The translations under genes and the position numbers were made by a program. From positions 114,949,838 through 115,013,837 of the forward strand of contig CM056744.1 of assembly GCA_029851415.1 (NCBI GenBank): a DNA stretch of 64,000 nucleotides, given 5' to 3'. Below are positions 46,983-59,344 of this stretch, one piece after another (position 1 is the stretch's first letter; each line of letters starts with the position of its first letter). The notes below the pieces were generated by a model, which saw only the letters and a list, made by a program, of their open reading frames with translations, did no database searches and was not told where the DNA came from. Source of the stretch: Eretmocerus hayati. Its lineage: Eukaryota > Arthropoda > Insecta > Hymenoptera > Aphelinidae.

Positions 46983-49900
46983 GGGTGAGGGTGCACCTGC
47001 AATCCCGTGAATAATTCCTAAGGGTGATTCTAAAATAGGAGGCAGGAGAAAAAATTGCGTTTTATCGATGTATAGAAGGCAGTACTGCGAAAATATTTAA
47101 CAAGCAGTGGCCACTCTTTACGTAGCTTTTGATCGAGTTATGTACCGCCTTCTGCCCTTGGCCCTGAGTATAAAAAGGACAGATTTGACCCCTCTCTACC
47201 CACATGTACATTTATACACATGTGCTCTCATGCATGCCATCGTCTGTTGAAAAAGTTGGGGACACTTGGATTTAGATGCTCCACTGAAGTCATATAATAT
47301 GCATCTCTTGGAGACTGACCCTCGTAAACTATACCTATCACGACGTTATGCGAATTTATATATGGACGCAGAGAAAAATGTCGCATTGGAATGATTGGGG
47401 GAGTCGAAATATCGAGCATTTTAGCGTTGAGGCTATTCAAGATTTTTATTGAGGCTGTTGGCTTTTCGTGTCAATCGATGTGAAAAATATGGTGCACGTG
47501 GGTTTATGTGTGTCTGCATCGGTAGTAAATGTTTCGTGCACGTTTGATGGATTAATGATGACGAGTTTGTATTGAGTATAACGTTTGGGGTGAAGTTTGC
47601 GAGGGGAAGTGATATTACTGTCCTGGAAGTTTGAGTTTTATGGAAGCAGTGGTAGCTTAATGCATGTTCTGATCTTCTAGTCGAACGAGAAAACCGAGAA
47701 TGTCGATGAAATAATGAGCATATGAGCATGAAAATAGTTTTGTGATCAGTTTTCTGGTTTGCATGAACATCGGGACGGAATTAAACTTGAGAGGATTATT
47801 GGAGGTACATGATGATTTTTGCAGTGGAAGCTAGATAATTCTGGACTTGAAAAGTTCAATTTTGGGATGCTCTTTTAAAACTTCCGAAACGATTTCTGAT
47901 TTTCGTAAACATCATCGCCCCGACGCCTTTTACTGATGTAATTTAAATTTGGCGCCTTCTTGAGCAACCAGACCTTGAAAACTTTGAGAATAATCTGATT
48001 CAACGTGTTGATTTGGAAAGGGAAACTCAGATAATGTTTGGAAATGATTATATATTCTAAATTTGACTTTGTGTCTATCCGTTTTGCTGATAACCTTGCC
48101 TACTTCAACATTCTCCAACTCAGCTCAGCTCAGTTTGCAGCTTGTTTCGAGATCTTGAGTGGGACAGAATCAGGCACAGAGGGCGAATTAGGTAGATTTA
48201 CTTTGAATACAGTATTGAAAGATCAATAGGGATCACAAAAACTGAAGCAAATTTCAATACCATATAATTTGTAATCGCAAGAAATCAAAATTCTCATCAA
48301 GTTATTAACAGCAAATTTTTTCAAAGATTCCTCTTCTTCGCAGAATGAAGTATTCTGAAAACTCTAAGAATGTGATGTAAATCTTTGACTGATATCAAAT
48401 TATTGGAAATTAAATGATATTGAACTTGAAAAAAAATATGGCTTTCTCGATCCAAATCAACTTTTCGCCAATTTTTCTTTCATCTCAAGATACACACCAC
48501 CAACTTCTCGACGTCAACGGCTATCGTAAAAAGAAAAACGGATGATCGATACGCTACCCGCAAAGGAACAGCCCGCAAGAGAGGGATATTTTCATCAGAA
48601 ACACCGTGAAAAGCTCTCGAATCGAACCAACATTTATCTTTCTGTCCTCTATAACCCACGGATTGGTTGAAATAACTCCAGAGCACGGATGGAAAACTCT
48701 AGACTAGGCTGGTAAAAGGGGGTCCCATGCACCACCGAAGAAGAAACAAATATTTGAAAAGGATTTGCAGCTAATGAAATGCCGTAACTCACGAGTATGA
48801 CGATATGAAAGCGAAGGAAGCTGGGGAAGAAAAAAAGAATAAGAGAGGGGAAATGGGAAGTTGAGAAGCAATATTGGGTAAGAACCGAGTCATGCGATGA
48901 TAAATGGAGAAATTCGAACAAGGAATATAACTGTTAGGGCTAAACCACGATCTTGGGGTTGCAAAAATAATTATTTGAGTTTGTACTTTCGTGACTCTTT
49001 TCATTGTATCTTAGGCTGGGGAATACATTCTTACATACACTTTGAACATTTATGACAAAGGCGGAAATGAGGGATGCCAATTTAAAATAAGAAATAGATC
49101 CAGAGGTACCCTGAGTAGCCTCATGAAACCCCTATTACCTTGTCTCATTCCAGTCTCTAAAAAATCGAGGATAAATTCGTTGTGATTGAAATTTAGAACA
49201 CGGAGCGGAATATTGGAAAGGACGAAGCTTCTTGGTAGTCTTAGTGACTTTTTCATAGGATTAAAACTAATTTCAATTTATCGTGATGAACCCGAGGATA
49301 CATTCATTCATAAAAGGGTTCCAGCTGGGTAAAATCTTATACGGCATTTTTTCAGGGGCGGCGGCGGGCAGACTTTTTCATCGAGTTCACTCCTCGTCTA
49401 AAATTGAAGTTATTAAAACACATAATTCATCAGGATCTGATGAAAAGAGGCGAGAAAGTGAGAGTGACTTGAGAGGATGAAGGTAACGCAAACTTGGGAA
49501 GTAATAATGAAAAGGAGCGGAGGAGGCCTTTTGCTAAGGAATGAGATTGGGGAAATGACAGAAAATGAAAGTCAAACAATTTTCAAACAAAAAGAGCTCC
49601 CAGACTCCTGATGTAGATGTCTATCTATATATCTTACAAGGTTCAGACATTCCTTGTTTGATGATGTACCTTCATTCATGGATTTCAATAGGATTCCAAA
49701 GGAGAGTTGAGAGAGAAAATTTGTGAAGCGAATTTACATTGAGAACCTTCGAGTTGTAGAGTCTTTTAAAGAATTCTATACTATGGAATGGATGGTAATG
49801 AAATCATGGTCGAGTTCAAGAAAGTCAGAGGGTATTGACATTGAGGTAGTCTATACTGTATTACCTTGCCGCTTTTATAGAAGAATTTAAAAAAGCTAGT

Positions 49901-50844
49901 TCTATTATGTCACTCGAGGGAAAATTTCGTCACTTTGTTCTCTGCTTTTGAGATCTTTTGAATCCAAGTAACCATCGTGGATACTGCGTTGATAACATCT
50001 TTTTCCGCGGATAAACTAAAAGTTGGCATTGAACTAATTTGCTTCCCAATGTAGCTAAAAAGTGAGTCGGACTACATCCGTATCATGAGACCAGTCAAAT
50101 TTCTAGATATCACATCTTTTTGTGGATTCGTATGACTGCTTGCCGGAATATCATAATCTAATAACTTGCAATAAAGTACGATAAAAAACAGCGAAATAAC
50201 TATTTTTATCCAGTATTGAACTGATCGATTTGTGATAGACAGGGGTTGGTTCTATGATATGTCAGAGTTGTTCGATTTCAAGATAGATAAAGAACATAGA
50301 TGATGGATATCTCAGAATATGCTATATTAAGAGAGGATTCGAGATAGGTTCAGAGTGGATGTAGATTTCAAGATTTCCCATGTCATCATGTAATACGAGG
50401 TTTTTATGAATCAATAAAGTTCTCCAATCTAAGCTGTTTTATACTTGAAACTGAACTCAATTCTGAAGTAAGAATGCATTAAGGGGAAATTTCATGGAAA
50501 AAGTTTTCTGTTGCGAACCCAATAACTATCTTGTTCTATCACCCCACTTATTCTGGATCTGACCAAAACTCTGAAATTATGCATCACCCTCATCGGAAGA
50601 TACATCTCCTCTGACTATCATTCAAATAGGACGAAAATAAGCATGGGATCCTGCATACTCGATTCGACCCTTCAACAAACGTGATTCAAGCAAAACCACG
50701 AAGGACAGTCCTTCCAACCACCAAAAACAGCTCAACCCGTTCCTCTAAAATCCAGTACCTTTTACCAACAAACAGGGTATCCTAATCTCTTGTACGCGTG
50801 TCTCAATTGTTTACCCATAAATTACAGGCGGGAAAAACACTTAC
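46983..50844. other. intron with degenerate AGGTA-family relic (48046-48212) and skew islands
   Basis: At about 48046-48212 the phrases cttgtttcgagatctt and gggcgaattaggtagattta echo the AGGTA family, ending as a mutated terminal repeat. C-rich to G-rich switches occur at about 47160-47850 (weak) and 48480-49540 (clear, with the switch near 48700). 50540-50800 is again C-rich just before prune exon A. No other exon was found. Confidence 0.4.
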
Positions 50845-51110
50845 CGAGGAGCAGTAGAGCTAGTGTAGGCTTCAGAATGTCGACTTCGAGTTTTAGAAGG
50901 TTGCGGGCGACAAGGGTGGCACAGCTGCCAACTCGCTCTAGGGTCAACCTTCGCCCAGTCCAGGGCCATTCGGGATCATGGGGACGATGATCGAGTACCT
51001 CAATCACGCAATCGGCCAAAGCTGTATCTTCTCCGGTCAAAGTATGATGGTCAACCAGTACAAGTTCGAGTCTGCCTGACGAATGGAGTGCTCCTAAGTT
51101 TACCTCGTCT
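50845..51110 (-). CDS. prune: prune-like exopolyphosphatase, exon A with DHH motif (88 codons)
   Basis: This 266-nt exon encodes DEVNLGALHS.. to ..PTLALLLL with split codons at both ends. It holds the family signature: LVLVDHHTL (residues 16-24, DHH motif III, metal binding), VIEVLDHRP (35-43, the second conserved histidine motif) and ERVGSCATLV (58-67). All three are intact, so the catalytic DHH domain appears functional. The acceptor tttttttcag abuts 51110 and the donor GTAAGTG is at 50840-50844; the leftover G joins exon B's GC to give glycine. The N-terminal exons with the first aspartate motif were not found in the remaining 13 kb of the window. Confidence 0.95.
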
Positions 51111-51636
51111 CTGAAAAAAATATAAAGGGAATTGTTTTGAGAATATATTTGAGATTAGCTTGGTGCGATTTGAAATTTGCGTTACGACACTTCATCTGTT
51201 GAGGACAGAAATTTTTGAAGGAGACATTTTTCGACAATTAACTTCAGGAATTTTATAAGATTGCACGCGAGGGTGGATCAAAAATTTATATTTTTGGAAA
51301 TTGGCCTGCGCTCGTGAAATTTGACTATTTTACATATGAAGGAATGAAAAATTTTTGCCGCTTTCTGAAAGGTGAAATCTCTGAGTAGGGATTTCTGAAC
51401 GGATTCATTTTTATGGATGAATTATTTCTGAAAAAATGTTCAAAAACTCTCCTAATGTGGTTTGATCACGATGAATGCTGAATTACATGTCTAGAACCTA
51501 ATCATTATAGATCACCAGAAAGTGCAGATGGTTCATGATACTCATCTACCCCGAATGATTCACAATAATGCGTAGCGTAAAAGGTGTGATACGTAAGCTG
51601 CGTCGAATGTCGAATAGGAAGATTTGCGCACACATA

Positions 51637-51725
51637 CAGTAGGAACTCTCTTACTCGAATTTTAAGAGACCCGATGAAAAATTCGAATAGGGGATTTTTC
51701 GAGTTGAGGAGTTTTTGAAACGCCA
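51637..51725 (+). mobile_element. single pogo/Tigger-type end
   Basis: After TA (51635-51636) the sequence reads cagtaggaactctcttactc followed by cgaattttaagagacccgatg and a second ttcgaataggg. This is the style of pogo/Tigger ends with repeated TCGAAT units. A matching right end was not found, so this is probably a truncated copy. Confidence 0.55.
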
Positions 51726-52129
51726 GTTGACATGTTAGTGTCCTTAATAAAAAAATGTATTCTAAAATCAATCTCCTTTAATCGCAACATCAGACCATGA
51801 CATACTCGATTGAATGAGTAGAAAAAAATATCATGAAAAGTTTCCATCTCAGTTATTACAAAAAATCAGCTATTTTCGTTTGATGTAAGGGGCCGTTCGT
51901 ATAATTACGTAATACAGATTGAGGGTGGGGGTTTCGGACTTTATCACTTTTCATTACGTTGAGGGGAGGGGGGTTTGCACAATTATCACGTGATATGCGA
52001 TTTCCATCCTTCAAATAGTTCAAATTCTTGTAAACTTGTGAGTTGAATGTGTGTATAGGATACGTCGAGTTTTATAAACGCAATCTTTGGTAAAGTGCTC
52101 GTCTACATACGATCATCAACGGCATCACT

Positions 52130-52260
52130 CTGACATGTCCTCCAGTGCCCAAAATGGGCTTGCAAGCGAGGTGCGGATTATATTTTTTCATTGCGAGAAC
52201 CCTAAAATTCTATTCAAACGCGGCATTTTGAGGTTAGACTAATGAAACAAAATTTTGGAA
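52130..52260. repeat. dispersed repeat, inverted partner at 58150-58270
   Basis: Phrases gtgcccaaaatgggcttgcaagc and attttttcattgcgagaaccctaaaatt of this stretch recur in reverse complement at 58150-58270 (ending cattagtctaacct). The two copies lie about 6 kb apart in opposite orientation; the 52-kb copy is inside the 51890 element. Confidence 0.75.
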
Positions 52261-52764
52261 AAATCTGCTTTCGGTTCTGAATTAAGCGAAAATATTAATA
52301 TTTTGGCACGTTATTTGATATGTGCGACGTTTCGTTGACTAAGTGCGTCAACCTTATCAGGTTTGACAGGAGGCTTGAAAAATAAAGACGTAAACTTTCA
52401 CATTTTATAAGAATTTTTCTTTATGAATGAGCTTTAGAAGTCACTCTATATCGGAAACAGTTTGTTTACCGTGATACCTGAAAGTTTACGTCTTTATATT
52501 TCAAGCCTCATGATGTTGACGCAGTGTAGTCAAAGAAACTTCGCGCATGATAAATCACGTGGTAGAGAATTTCTGCTCAACCCAGTCTTCTAATAAATGA
52601 AAGCAGATTTTTTCGAACCACATGAATGTAACTTCAAGCGGTGTTGGTGTGTGCGCACTCGGGAAACCTAGACTTCAGTAGACAGCTCGGCTAGCGATTA
52701 TCCGCACAGAAAGACAGAAAATATCATTTTCGAGATCTAGGAACATGAGTCAACCAATGACCCG

Positions 52765-53235
52765 GATGCTCAGACCGAAAATTTTGTCGAAGGTGGTGAA
52801 CATTCCTAAAACCCAGGAAGGCAGTCAAACCCGCGAGTACCCTTATGCTCGAGCAAACGATTCTGTCGAGAAATAAATTCATTCTTGAAACCCAGGAAGG
52901 GATTTGAAACCGCAAATAAGCGGATGCTTGGATCGGAAATTCTGTCAGGGAAATACTCAATCCCAAAACCTAGCAGGTCAATCAATCCTTCAAATCAAAT
53001 ATGCGGATGCTCGGACTGAGAATTCTATCGGTGGAAATATTCATTCCTAAAACCCAAGGAGGCAATCAAACCACAAATACCTGGACGCTCGAACCAGAAG
53101 TACTGTCAGCGAGAAATATCAACCATAAAACCCAGGAAGGCAATCAATCCCGCAAATACGTTGATGCCCGGACCGGAAATTCTGTCGAGAAAAAATCGTT
53201 CCTTAAACCCAGGAAGAAAAATCAAACCATCCTTT
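52765..53235 (+). repeat. ~79-bp minisatellite, about six units
   Basis: Each unit includes aaacccaggaaggcaatcaa, gcggatgctcgga and gaaattctgtcg. Unit starts are near 52810, 52889, 52969, 53051, 53130 and 53207. Units differ by about 15-25 per cent, so the array is not recent. An ORF at 53001-53243 is merely the repeat read through. Confidence 0.85.
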
Positions 53236-53745
53236 CTTCCTAGATTCTAAAGGCATGATTTTCGGTTCGGGCATCTGGCGATTTGGTAGTTCGATTTTCC
53301 TTTCTGTGTTTTGGGAATGATTTTCCTCCAGACAGAATCATTCGATCGAACATTTGGGTATCGATGGAGCTATCTGCACTGAAAAATGAACGATTACTAT
53401 GGGTAATCTATTTGAAACAGAATAATTTGAGATTTTGAAATTATTAAGCATCGATAAAACTACAAACGATAGTAAGACTTTTGATTGATCAATGATCTTG
53501 CTATATTCATTCACCACTTATGAGAAAAAGTAACGAGAAAAGATTCGGTTCATTATTTAATGTCATTTCATTTTTTGATTGATGTCTGGGGGCGGGGGTA
53601 GCAGTAAAATTATCACGTGATAAGATAGGGGTGGTTGGGATAGAATATCACGTTATCACGAAGAAGGGGGCAGGGGGGGGGGGTCAAAAAAGGCTAAATT
53701 TGTATCACGTATTATATGAACGATCCCTAAGGACTGCAATCTCAC

Positions 53746-53961
53746 ACGGTCAATAACATTTTCTAATCGAGACAGAGCTGAAAGTATCTCATTCCTGGTT
53801 CCTCCAGCTTGTTCTTTTTGCTCCCTAGTTGCGTAATGTACTACTTTCACGTCCGAGTGATGGGTTTTTGGACCTATTAGCCAAAGACCAGGTTCGGAAG
53901 CATCACAAGTGTGCGAGAAATATGTTTTACGCCCGTGTATCGAACTATGGATTTTGATCAA
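53746..53961 (-). CDS. candidate internal exon of unknown gene (72 codons)
   Basis: An in-phase block is bounded by an acceptor (tttttactcacag, plus-strand ctg at 53962-53964) and a donor (cgt|gtgaga, plus-strand ctcac at 53741-53745), open for exactly 72 codons. The middle reads SEPGLWLIGPKTHHSDVKVV and then a charged helix-like NEILSALSRLENVIDR. I do not recognise it, and it does not look like the missing prune N-terminus. The 51890-53727 transposon lies immediately beyond the donor, in what would be the intron. It could be an exon of a neighbouring minus-strand gene or chance. Confidence 0.35.
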
Positions 53962-53964
53962 CTG

Positions 53965-56946
53965 TGAGTAAAAATGACAGAATGTGCAAAAAGTACGCTT
54001 CTATGCATAGTGTGAAACAATTTGAAGATGTTATTTGAGCCCCTTATCAATTATTTAGAGATAGATTCAGTGAGTCGATCTTTCGACACATTTGAAATTG
54101 GTTCGAGGACACCGTGTACAGAATGTATGAAAAAAGCCACGGGCGTCATGATTCTTTTCTCTCTCCAAAATATTGTTATCATGAAAGTGGCGTCCTAATC
54201 AATGCTTGCTCAGTATTTTAGATATGAATTTTCAAATATTTGTCCTAACTTGGAAATACCTCTTTTTTTCATCAAATAGTATTTTTTTCTACTATAATAG
54301 ATATTTCGTAATCCAACTTCAGCACCTCGTCTATCCAATCATTGACAACAATTTCAAATAGGTACACCATGATCAAATATTCCGGTTGACAATTTTTACA
54401 AGCGCAATAAATACAAGTCACCACTCAGAACAGTTTCGATTTCGGAAAAACATCCACACGCAGCCATCACGTTCGGAATCGTAATTGGAAATCAGCAGAG
54501 CCAAAGGGAAACTGAAACGCGCATCACCCACGCACACTATCTCGCATAAATAAACAATTGCCAGACCAGCTACATATATGCAGGCATCACGTGCTTGTTT
54601 TCCCGGGTTCTCGAGCTCTTGCTTTTATTATTTTTCACCATCACGTTTTTACACAGCCTTTTCTGGCTTACATATACGTATTCATAACGGGTGAGCGCAC
54701 AGAAAGAAAGAAAGAAAGAGTAATAACGATTTTTCCGGGTTTGTTTTCAGAGCAACAGCCATTATAAGTTAATAATTGAGCAAGTTGAATGTATAGATAT
54801 ATACATGCATACTAGTTTCGAAAAATGCTTTTGAGTGAAACAAAAGGATGCTATACTCGTGAATAAATTAATCTACTTTCTTGCGTTACACAGAAACAAA
54901 ACAGCTATGAGCAGATCGTACAGTTTTCATTAATTTTACCTTCCCACGAGCTGCTAGAGAACCTTTTCATGCACGCAATTGGGATGAAATTTTTTTCACA
55001 AGGTGAAATAGAACTTGAAAGTTCATCAAAAGCTGGAAGTGCTTGCAAATGGTTAATTTTTAAGAATAATATGGTCATTGTTCTGCTCAACTCATTCTTA
55101 TGATCGACATAGTGGAAGCTCCAATTTGGTGGAAAATATATCGTGATGGTTGTAGCAAATCTTTCGACAAATGATGGTTATCGAATTTTGTGCTCTCAGT
55201 GGGAGACTCGAATAAATAATGCAATCCACTCATGATCGTTATTATATGTGAGGGAACTATTGTGATAATTTGTAAGATAAATTAATTTGAGAATTATAAT
55301 ATTCACTATTCAGCATATTTTGGATGAACGATGCTCATTTTACCGCACTCTTACAACTTTGCGAGTCTTCATAACTTTTACACAGGGTCAGATATTCTTT
55401 TTCTTCATCTTCATTCTTGGAAAGTTGCATAGTTTTTCTTTGAAAAATTGTGGTTTGAAAAAAACTAACGCAGCTCTCCAGGGTCACATTTCAAAGGTAC
55501 TTCACCAAAAATTCCAAAATTTCAGACAGTTTTACGCCTATCAAGTGTAGTTTGAACTTTTGATGGACATATTTCTTGTTTGAAAAAGAGATCGAAAAGT
55601 ACCGTTGTCGTCCGAGAGCTAGTCGACTCAGAATCATCGTAAAGAACTCCTAAGAAGAGAAAATGGAAAGCCTTGAGAACGTCTACAAGATGCTTTTGGG
55701 TATTCTTTGATCTGTTTATATCCGCAAAAATTATAAGTGATTGACCGGACTGAAGAAATTTCACTTTTTGACCGTCATCATTGGCCACGGAAAATGCACG
55801 AAACAATTTTCTTACGACGCATAAAAAGTTGGAATTCTTTCCAATCTTCAAGACAAATGTTTCTCGTGCGATCAACACTTATCGAGAAATCATTGCTTTT
55901 CTGTAGGTCTCGATATTCCATTATCCTCCGTGTGTACAGTGAATCTTTTAAAAAATGTTCGCTATACTTCTATTTTTGAACATTCATTCCAAAAAAGCCA
56001 ACGTTTATGGAATGTATTCATTTTCCAAAAAATTCTCAATTGAGCTATATACATATAATCGGTAAGCACGCAGTCACGAAACACCATCTTTACGATAATC
56101 CTTGGCTCTAGCACCAAAATGCATCTCGTCCATTATACTCAGCCATAACGAGCTCATCGAAGAATAAAATATTGCGCTCTGCTTATCCCCATCATCTTTC
56201 CCCCCAACTCCACTTTCAGCTTCTCCCAGCTTGTAAAAGTAGCCGTGCCATCATACACTCCCATAAATCACCACAAATCCATTAAGCTTACCCCCCCCCC
56301 CTGTCCACACACCCTCTAGACCACACCAAACACTCGCATATAGCCATCAGCGATATAAGTATTATACTGCATCTGAGAGCTTGCACATCATCCCCCTCAT
56401 TTTGTGCGCAAATTTCGAGCTTTGCAATATGCGATTTCGGAGAGGGAGATCTAGTCGCTCGTTAAAACAATGCTTTTCTCGAGAATCAGTGAATAGCTTC
56501 AGACATAAAACGTCTGTCGAGTAGGTGGTAAGGTGTATAATACTTTTTTGCCTGCATCACTTCTACTCGAAGAGAAGAGAGATATGCGCGGTATGCGCGT
56601 CTTTTATGCGTTGGGGCTTTTAAAAGCTTCTATGTGGTGTTCCTCACGAGAGCACGTAGAATACACTTGTGACCCAATTTTTGACTGATGCTGTGAGATT
56701 TGATGATAATATTTCATTTTTGATGGTTTAGATGACAACGAGTGGAAGTCAGATTATGGGAGGAAATTGGTGAATATGGAATGAAATATGGGGGTAAAAT
56801 ATTGGCCAAAGGTCCACTCAACACAAAATCACCCGTGGATACTATTAAAATTTGGAATCATTATTTCTCATGAATTTCCCGATATTGCTGGGATTTTAGG
56901 TTTTCTCGAATCTCCAGAGGGAAACTTTTTATACATCAATAAGGCC
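53965..56946. other. gene-free stretch with skew island 56090-56800; weak minus ORF at 55522-55878
   Basis: A 118-codon minus frame at 55522-55878 (non-ATG start, no clear splice sites, contains SLIIFADINRSKNTQKHLVD) is the only long frame. I cannot assign it and give it about 0.2 as real. At about 56090-56410 the plus strand is C-rich (C11 near 56291), then G-rich to about 56800. Nothing else was recognised. Confidence 0.35.
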
Positions 56947-57322
56947 ATGCGGTAGCCGTGCACAAGCTGAATTTTGTTCCAACTTTACTCGAATTCTCTT
57001 TCGATTTGGGGTAAACGACGAGTTGTCGCGCGCTTGTTATCATCAAACTCGAATGGCTCAACTCGTCCTTTAGCCCAAATTGCGAGAGAATCGAATAAAA
57101 GTGGGAAATACAATGTGCTCATTTTATAGGTTAGGAGGTACCAGGGGTCTACTTGTTCCCATTTTTTTACAACACTCTTATTATTTAGACTCAACGGCGA
57201 GTTGTAGGGGATAATTTAGTCAATTACAATAACTGATGAACAACTCATCTCAATCTGTCTCATCGAAATTTTAACATAAGATGTAAATAAAACTCTACGA
57301 CCGCGTTGCACGGCTACCGCAT
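56947..57322. mobile_element. MITE with 16-bp terminal inverted repeat
   Basis: atgcggtagccgtgca at the left and its perfect complement at the right (57307-57322). The TSD is not clear: the flanks read ggcc and accctagggcc. A further internal inverted pair around gacgagttgt / gcgagttgt is visible. Confidence 0.6.
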
Positions 57323-58494
57323 ACCCTAGGGCCATTAAACAAGGAGATTCCTGTGTGTTCGAAATTGCCCAAGTATACCTTAATTCCAATGCATAAAGTT
57401 ATAGAATTCTCACTGTCTGATATAAGGTATAAAAATAAGTTACTGGAACAGTTTATGTAACTCGTTACATTGTGGAAACAATTTCAAGAGGTCGGCAAAA
57501 AATCGGCCGAATTTGAGAAAACCGAACAAAATTTCTTAAAATATCCAGAACATTCAAAAGCCTCGTGACATTTCCAGGTTTTCCAGGTTATATGGAATTT
57601 GATAGTTTTATTTTTGATCGTCTGTGCGCAAATGAGTCATTTGCACATTGTTTGTCGCTTTTCATTTGCTCATAGAAGATCAAAAAACATAGTATGATAC
57701 TCGGGCGCAACGGTTTTCGCCTTTGTATCATGATATACTATCATGTGCTTTTGGCTATCTTGTTAATATTTACAGGATGCCTGAGAAAATTCATGTATCA
57801 TCGTCATGATGATGATACATGCAACAGTAGGTTCACGTGAATTTAGTTTAGTTCCCTCGTTTCCTATGTTTCCTGTGGGTAGATGACATATGCAAAGTTT
57901 CAATTCTTGCCGTTATTTGAAATAACATATTGTATCCGATTGATCGGAAAAATCGTGAAGAAATTCTATAAAATACCTGAGAATCTCAGTAACATACTCC
58001 AAAAGCTTAACACTTTTTCCACATTGTTATTGATGAGAGGAAACAATATAAACGAGAAATCATAAGTGAAGGCAAAATCTTCTCAGTCTTTTTCGTAACT
58101 TTTTTGCGACATCGACGTAAAATATCACATTTTGATACAAGGGCGTGGAAACTTTTTTCATTAGTCTAACCTAAAAATGTCACATTTGAGTGCGATTTTA
58201 GGATCCTCGTAATGAAAAAATACATCCGCATTTTGCTTGCAAGCCCATTTTGGGCACTATTAGAAGACATGCCTGTCTCGCAGTGCCCAAAATGAGCACC
58301 GCGTTCATAGTACGGGAATATAATATTTCGCATGTGAGTGGTGGGTTTCCTGTCCAAGCTAGCAATCAGACGAGGGTCGAAATCATCACGAGGATGCATG
58401 GAATAGATTTTACCCTCGTGATAACGAACTATACTTTATAAAAGACTGTTGGTAAAAGTCGACAAACTTAGTACAAAGTATATTTCCACGCACA
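57323..58494. other. gene-free stretch with hairpins
   Basis: catgtatcatc pairs with gatgatacatg around gtcatgat (about 57792-57821). tttttgatc (about 57611) pairs with gatcaaaaa (about 57678). 58150-58270 is the inverted partner of the 52130 repeat. No exon was found. Confidence 0.45.
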
Positions 58495-59341
58495 GGCCGA
58501 GTCTACATAGACACGCTCACTCTGGGTGCGCGCGCTCTCTCCGCTCGCTTTCTCCGCCCAAACACCGGAGTAGGTACCGAAAATGGGATCTGAAAATCTT
58601 TTGACGAGTGTTCAATCGGAGTATCAGTACGAGTTTTTGAGATAAAAACGGCCAGTCTATTACGTAAATCAATCAAAAAATTGATTTGCATCTAATACAG
58701 ATGGAAAAATGAGAAGCGTGGTTATGTCTCGTATAAGCATCCCCCAACTTTTCATCGGGTCTCCAACTTGCAAACCATTCAGTAATATTCAGTAATTATA
58801 TTGGTTATACAATGCTATTTATTCCAAAAGCTGAATAATAAGCTCAAATGTATGAAAACCTGATTAACAACACCCGAGATGTCCCAAATTGACGGAGGGG
58901 CGACTTTTGTAACACAAAATTTGATCTTTGGTGTTCATGGAATAGCTCGATTCTTCTTCACCAGAATTCCGCACACCTTTGCTCATTTCACAGTCTCTGG
59001 AGAGAGTCTCACTGCAAATTCAAGATAATGTTGAATATTGTTGAATAAGCCGCGAGTAAAGAACCTGAGAAGTTGGGGGTGGTGATATTAGGCCCGTCGA
59101 TCGACATCCAAGTCTCTCACTTTTCGATCTCTATTAGATGCAAATCAATTTTTTGGTCGAATTACGCGATAATTTGGGCGTTTTTCATCTCACAAACCCA
59201 TGATGATATTCCGATCGAGAGGGAACACTCGGCAAAAGATTTTCAAATCCCATATTCGGTACCTACTCCGGTGTTTGGGTGGAGAGCGCGAGCGAAGAGA
59301 GAGTGCGCGCTCCGGGTGAGCGCGTCTATGTAGACTCGGCC
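58495..59341. mobile_element. foldback MITE, TSD ACA, ~200-bp arms
   Basis: The ends are ggccgagtctacatagacac and its complement (gtctatgtagactcggcc), with ACA at 58492-58494 and 59342-59344. The arms share gcgcgctct, accggagtaggtaccgaa and caatttttt..tgcatct in inverted order. The centre is near 58918. No coding sequence was seen. Confidence 0.82.
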
Positions 59342-59344
59342 ACA

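Larger units (their letters stand above)
51890..53727. mobile_element. nonautonomous element, TSD TAA(G), carrying a ~79-bp minisatellite
   Basis: The left end is gggccgttcgtataattacg and the right end complements to gggatcgttcatataatacg. TAAG occurs at 51886-51889 and 53728-53731. Second-order inverted motifs (attatcacgtgata) lie about 90-110 bp inside each end, with G-rich stretches (G11 near 53673). The interior contains the tandem array at about 52765-53235. GGG ends with TAA suit PIF/Harbinger, but this is not certain. Confidence 0.8.

Noticed and set aside
55522..55878. 118-codon minus frame, possibly an exon of a longin-type protein
   Set aside because: Non-ATG start directly after a stop, no convincing acceptor or donor, and only vague resemblance. 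Kept only as a low-confidence mention in the region entry.
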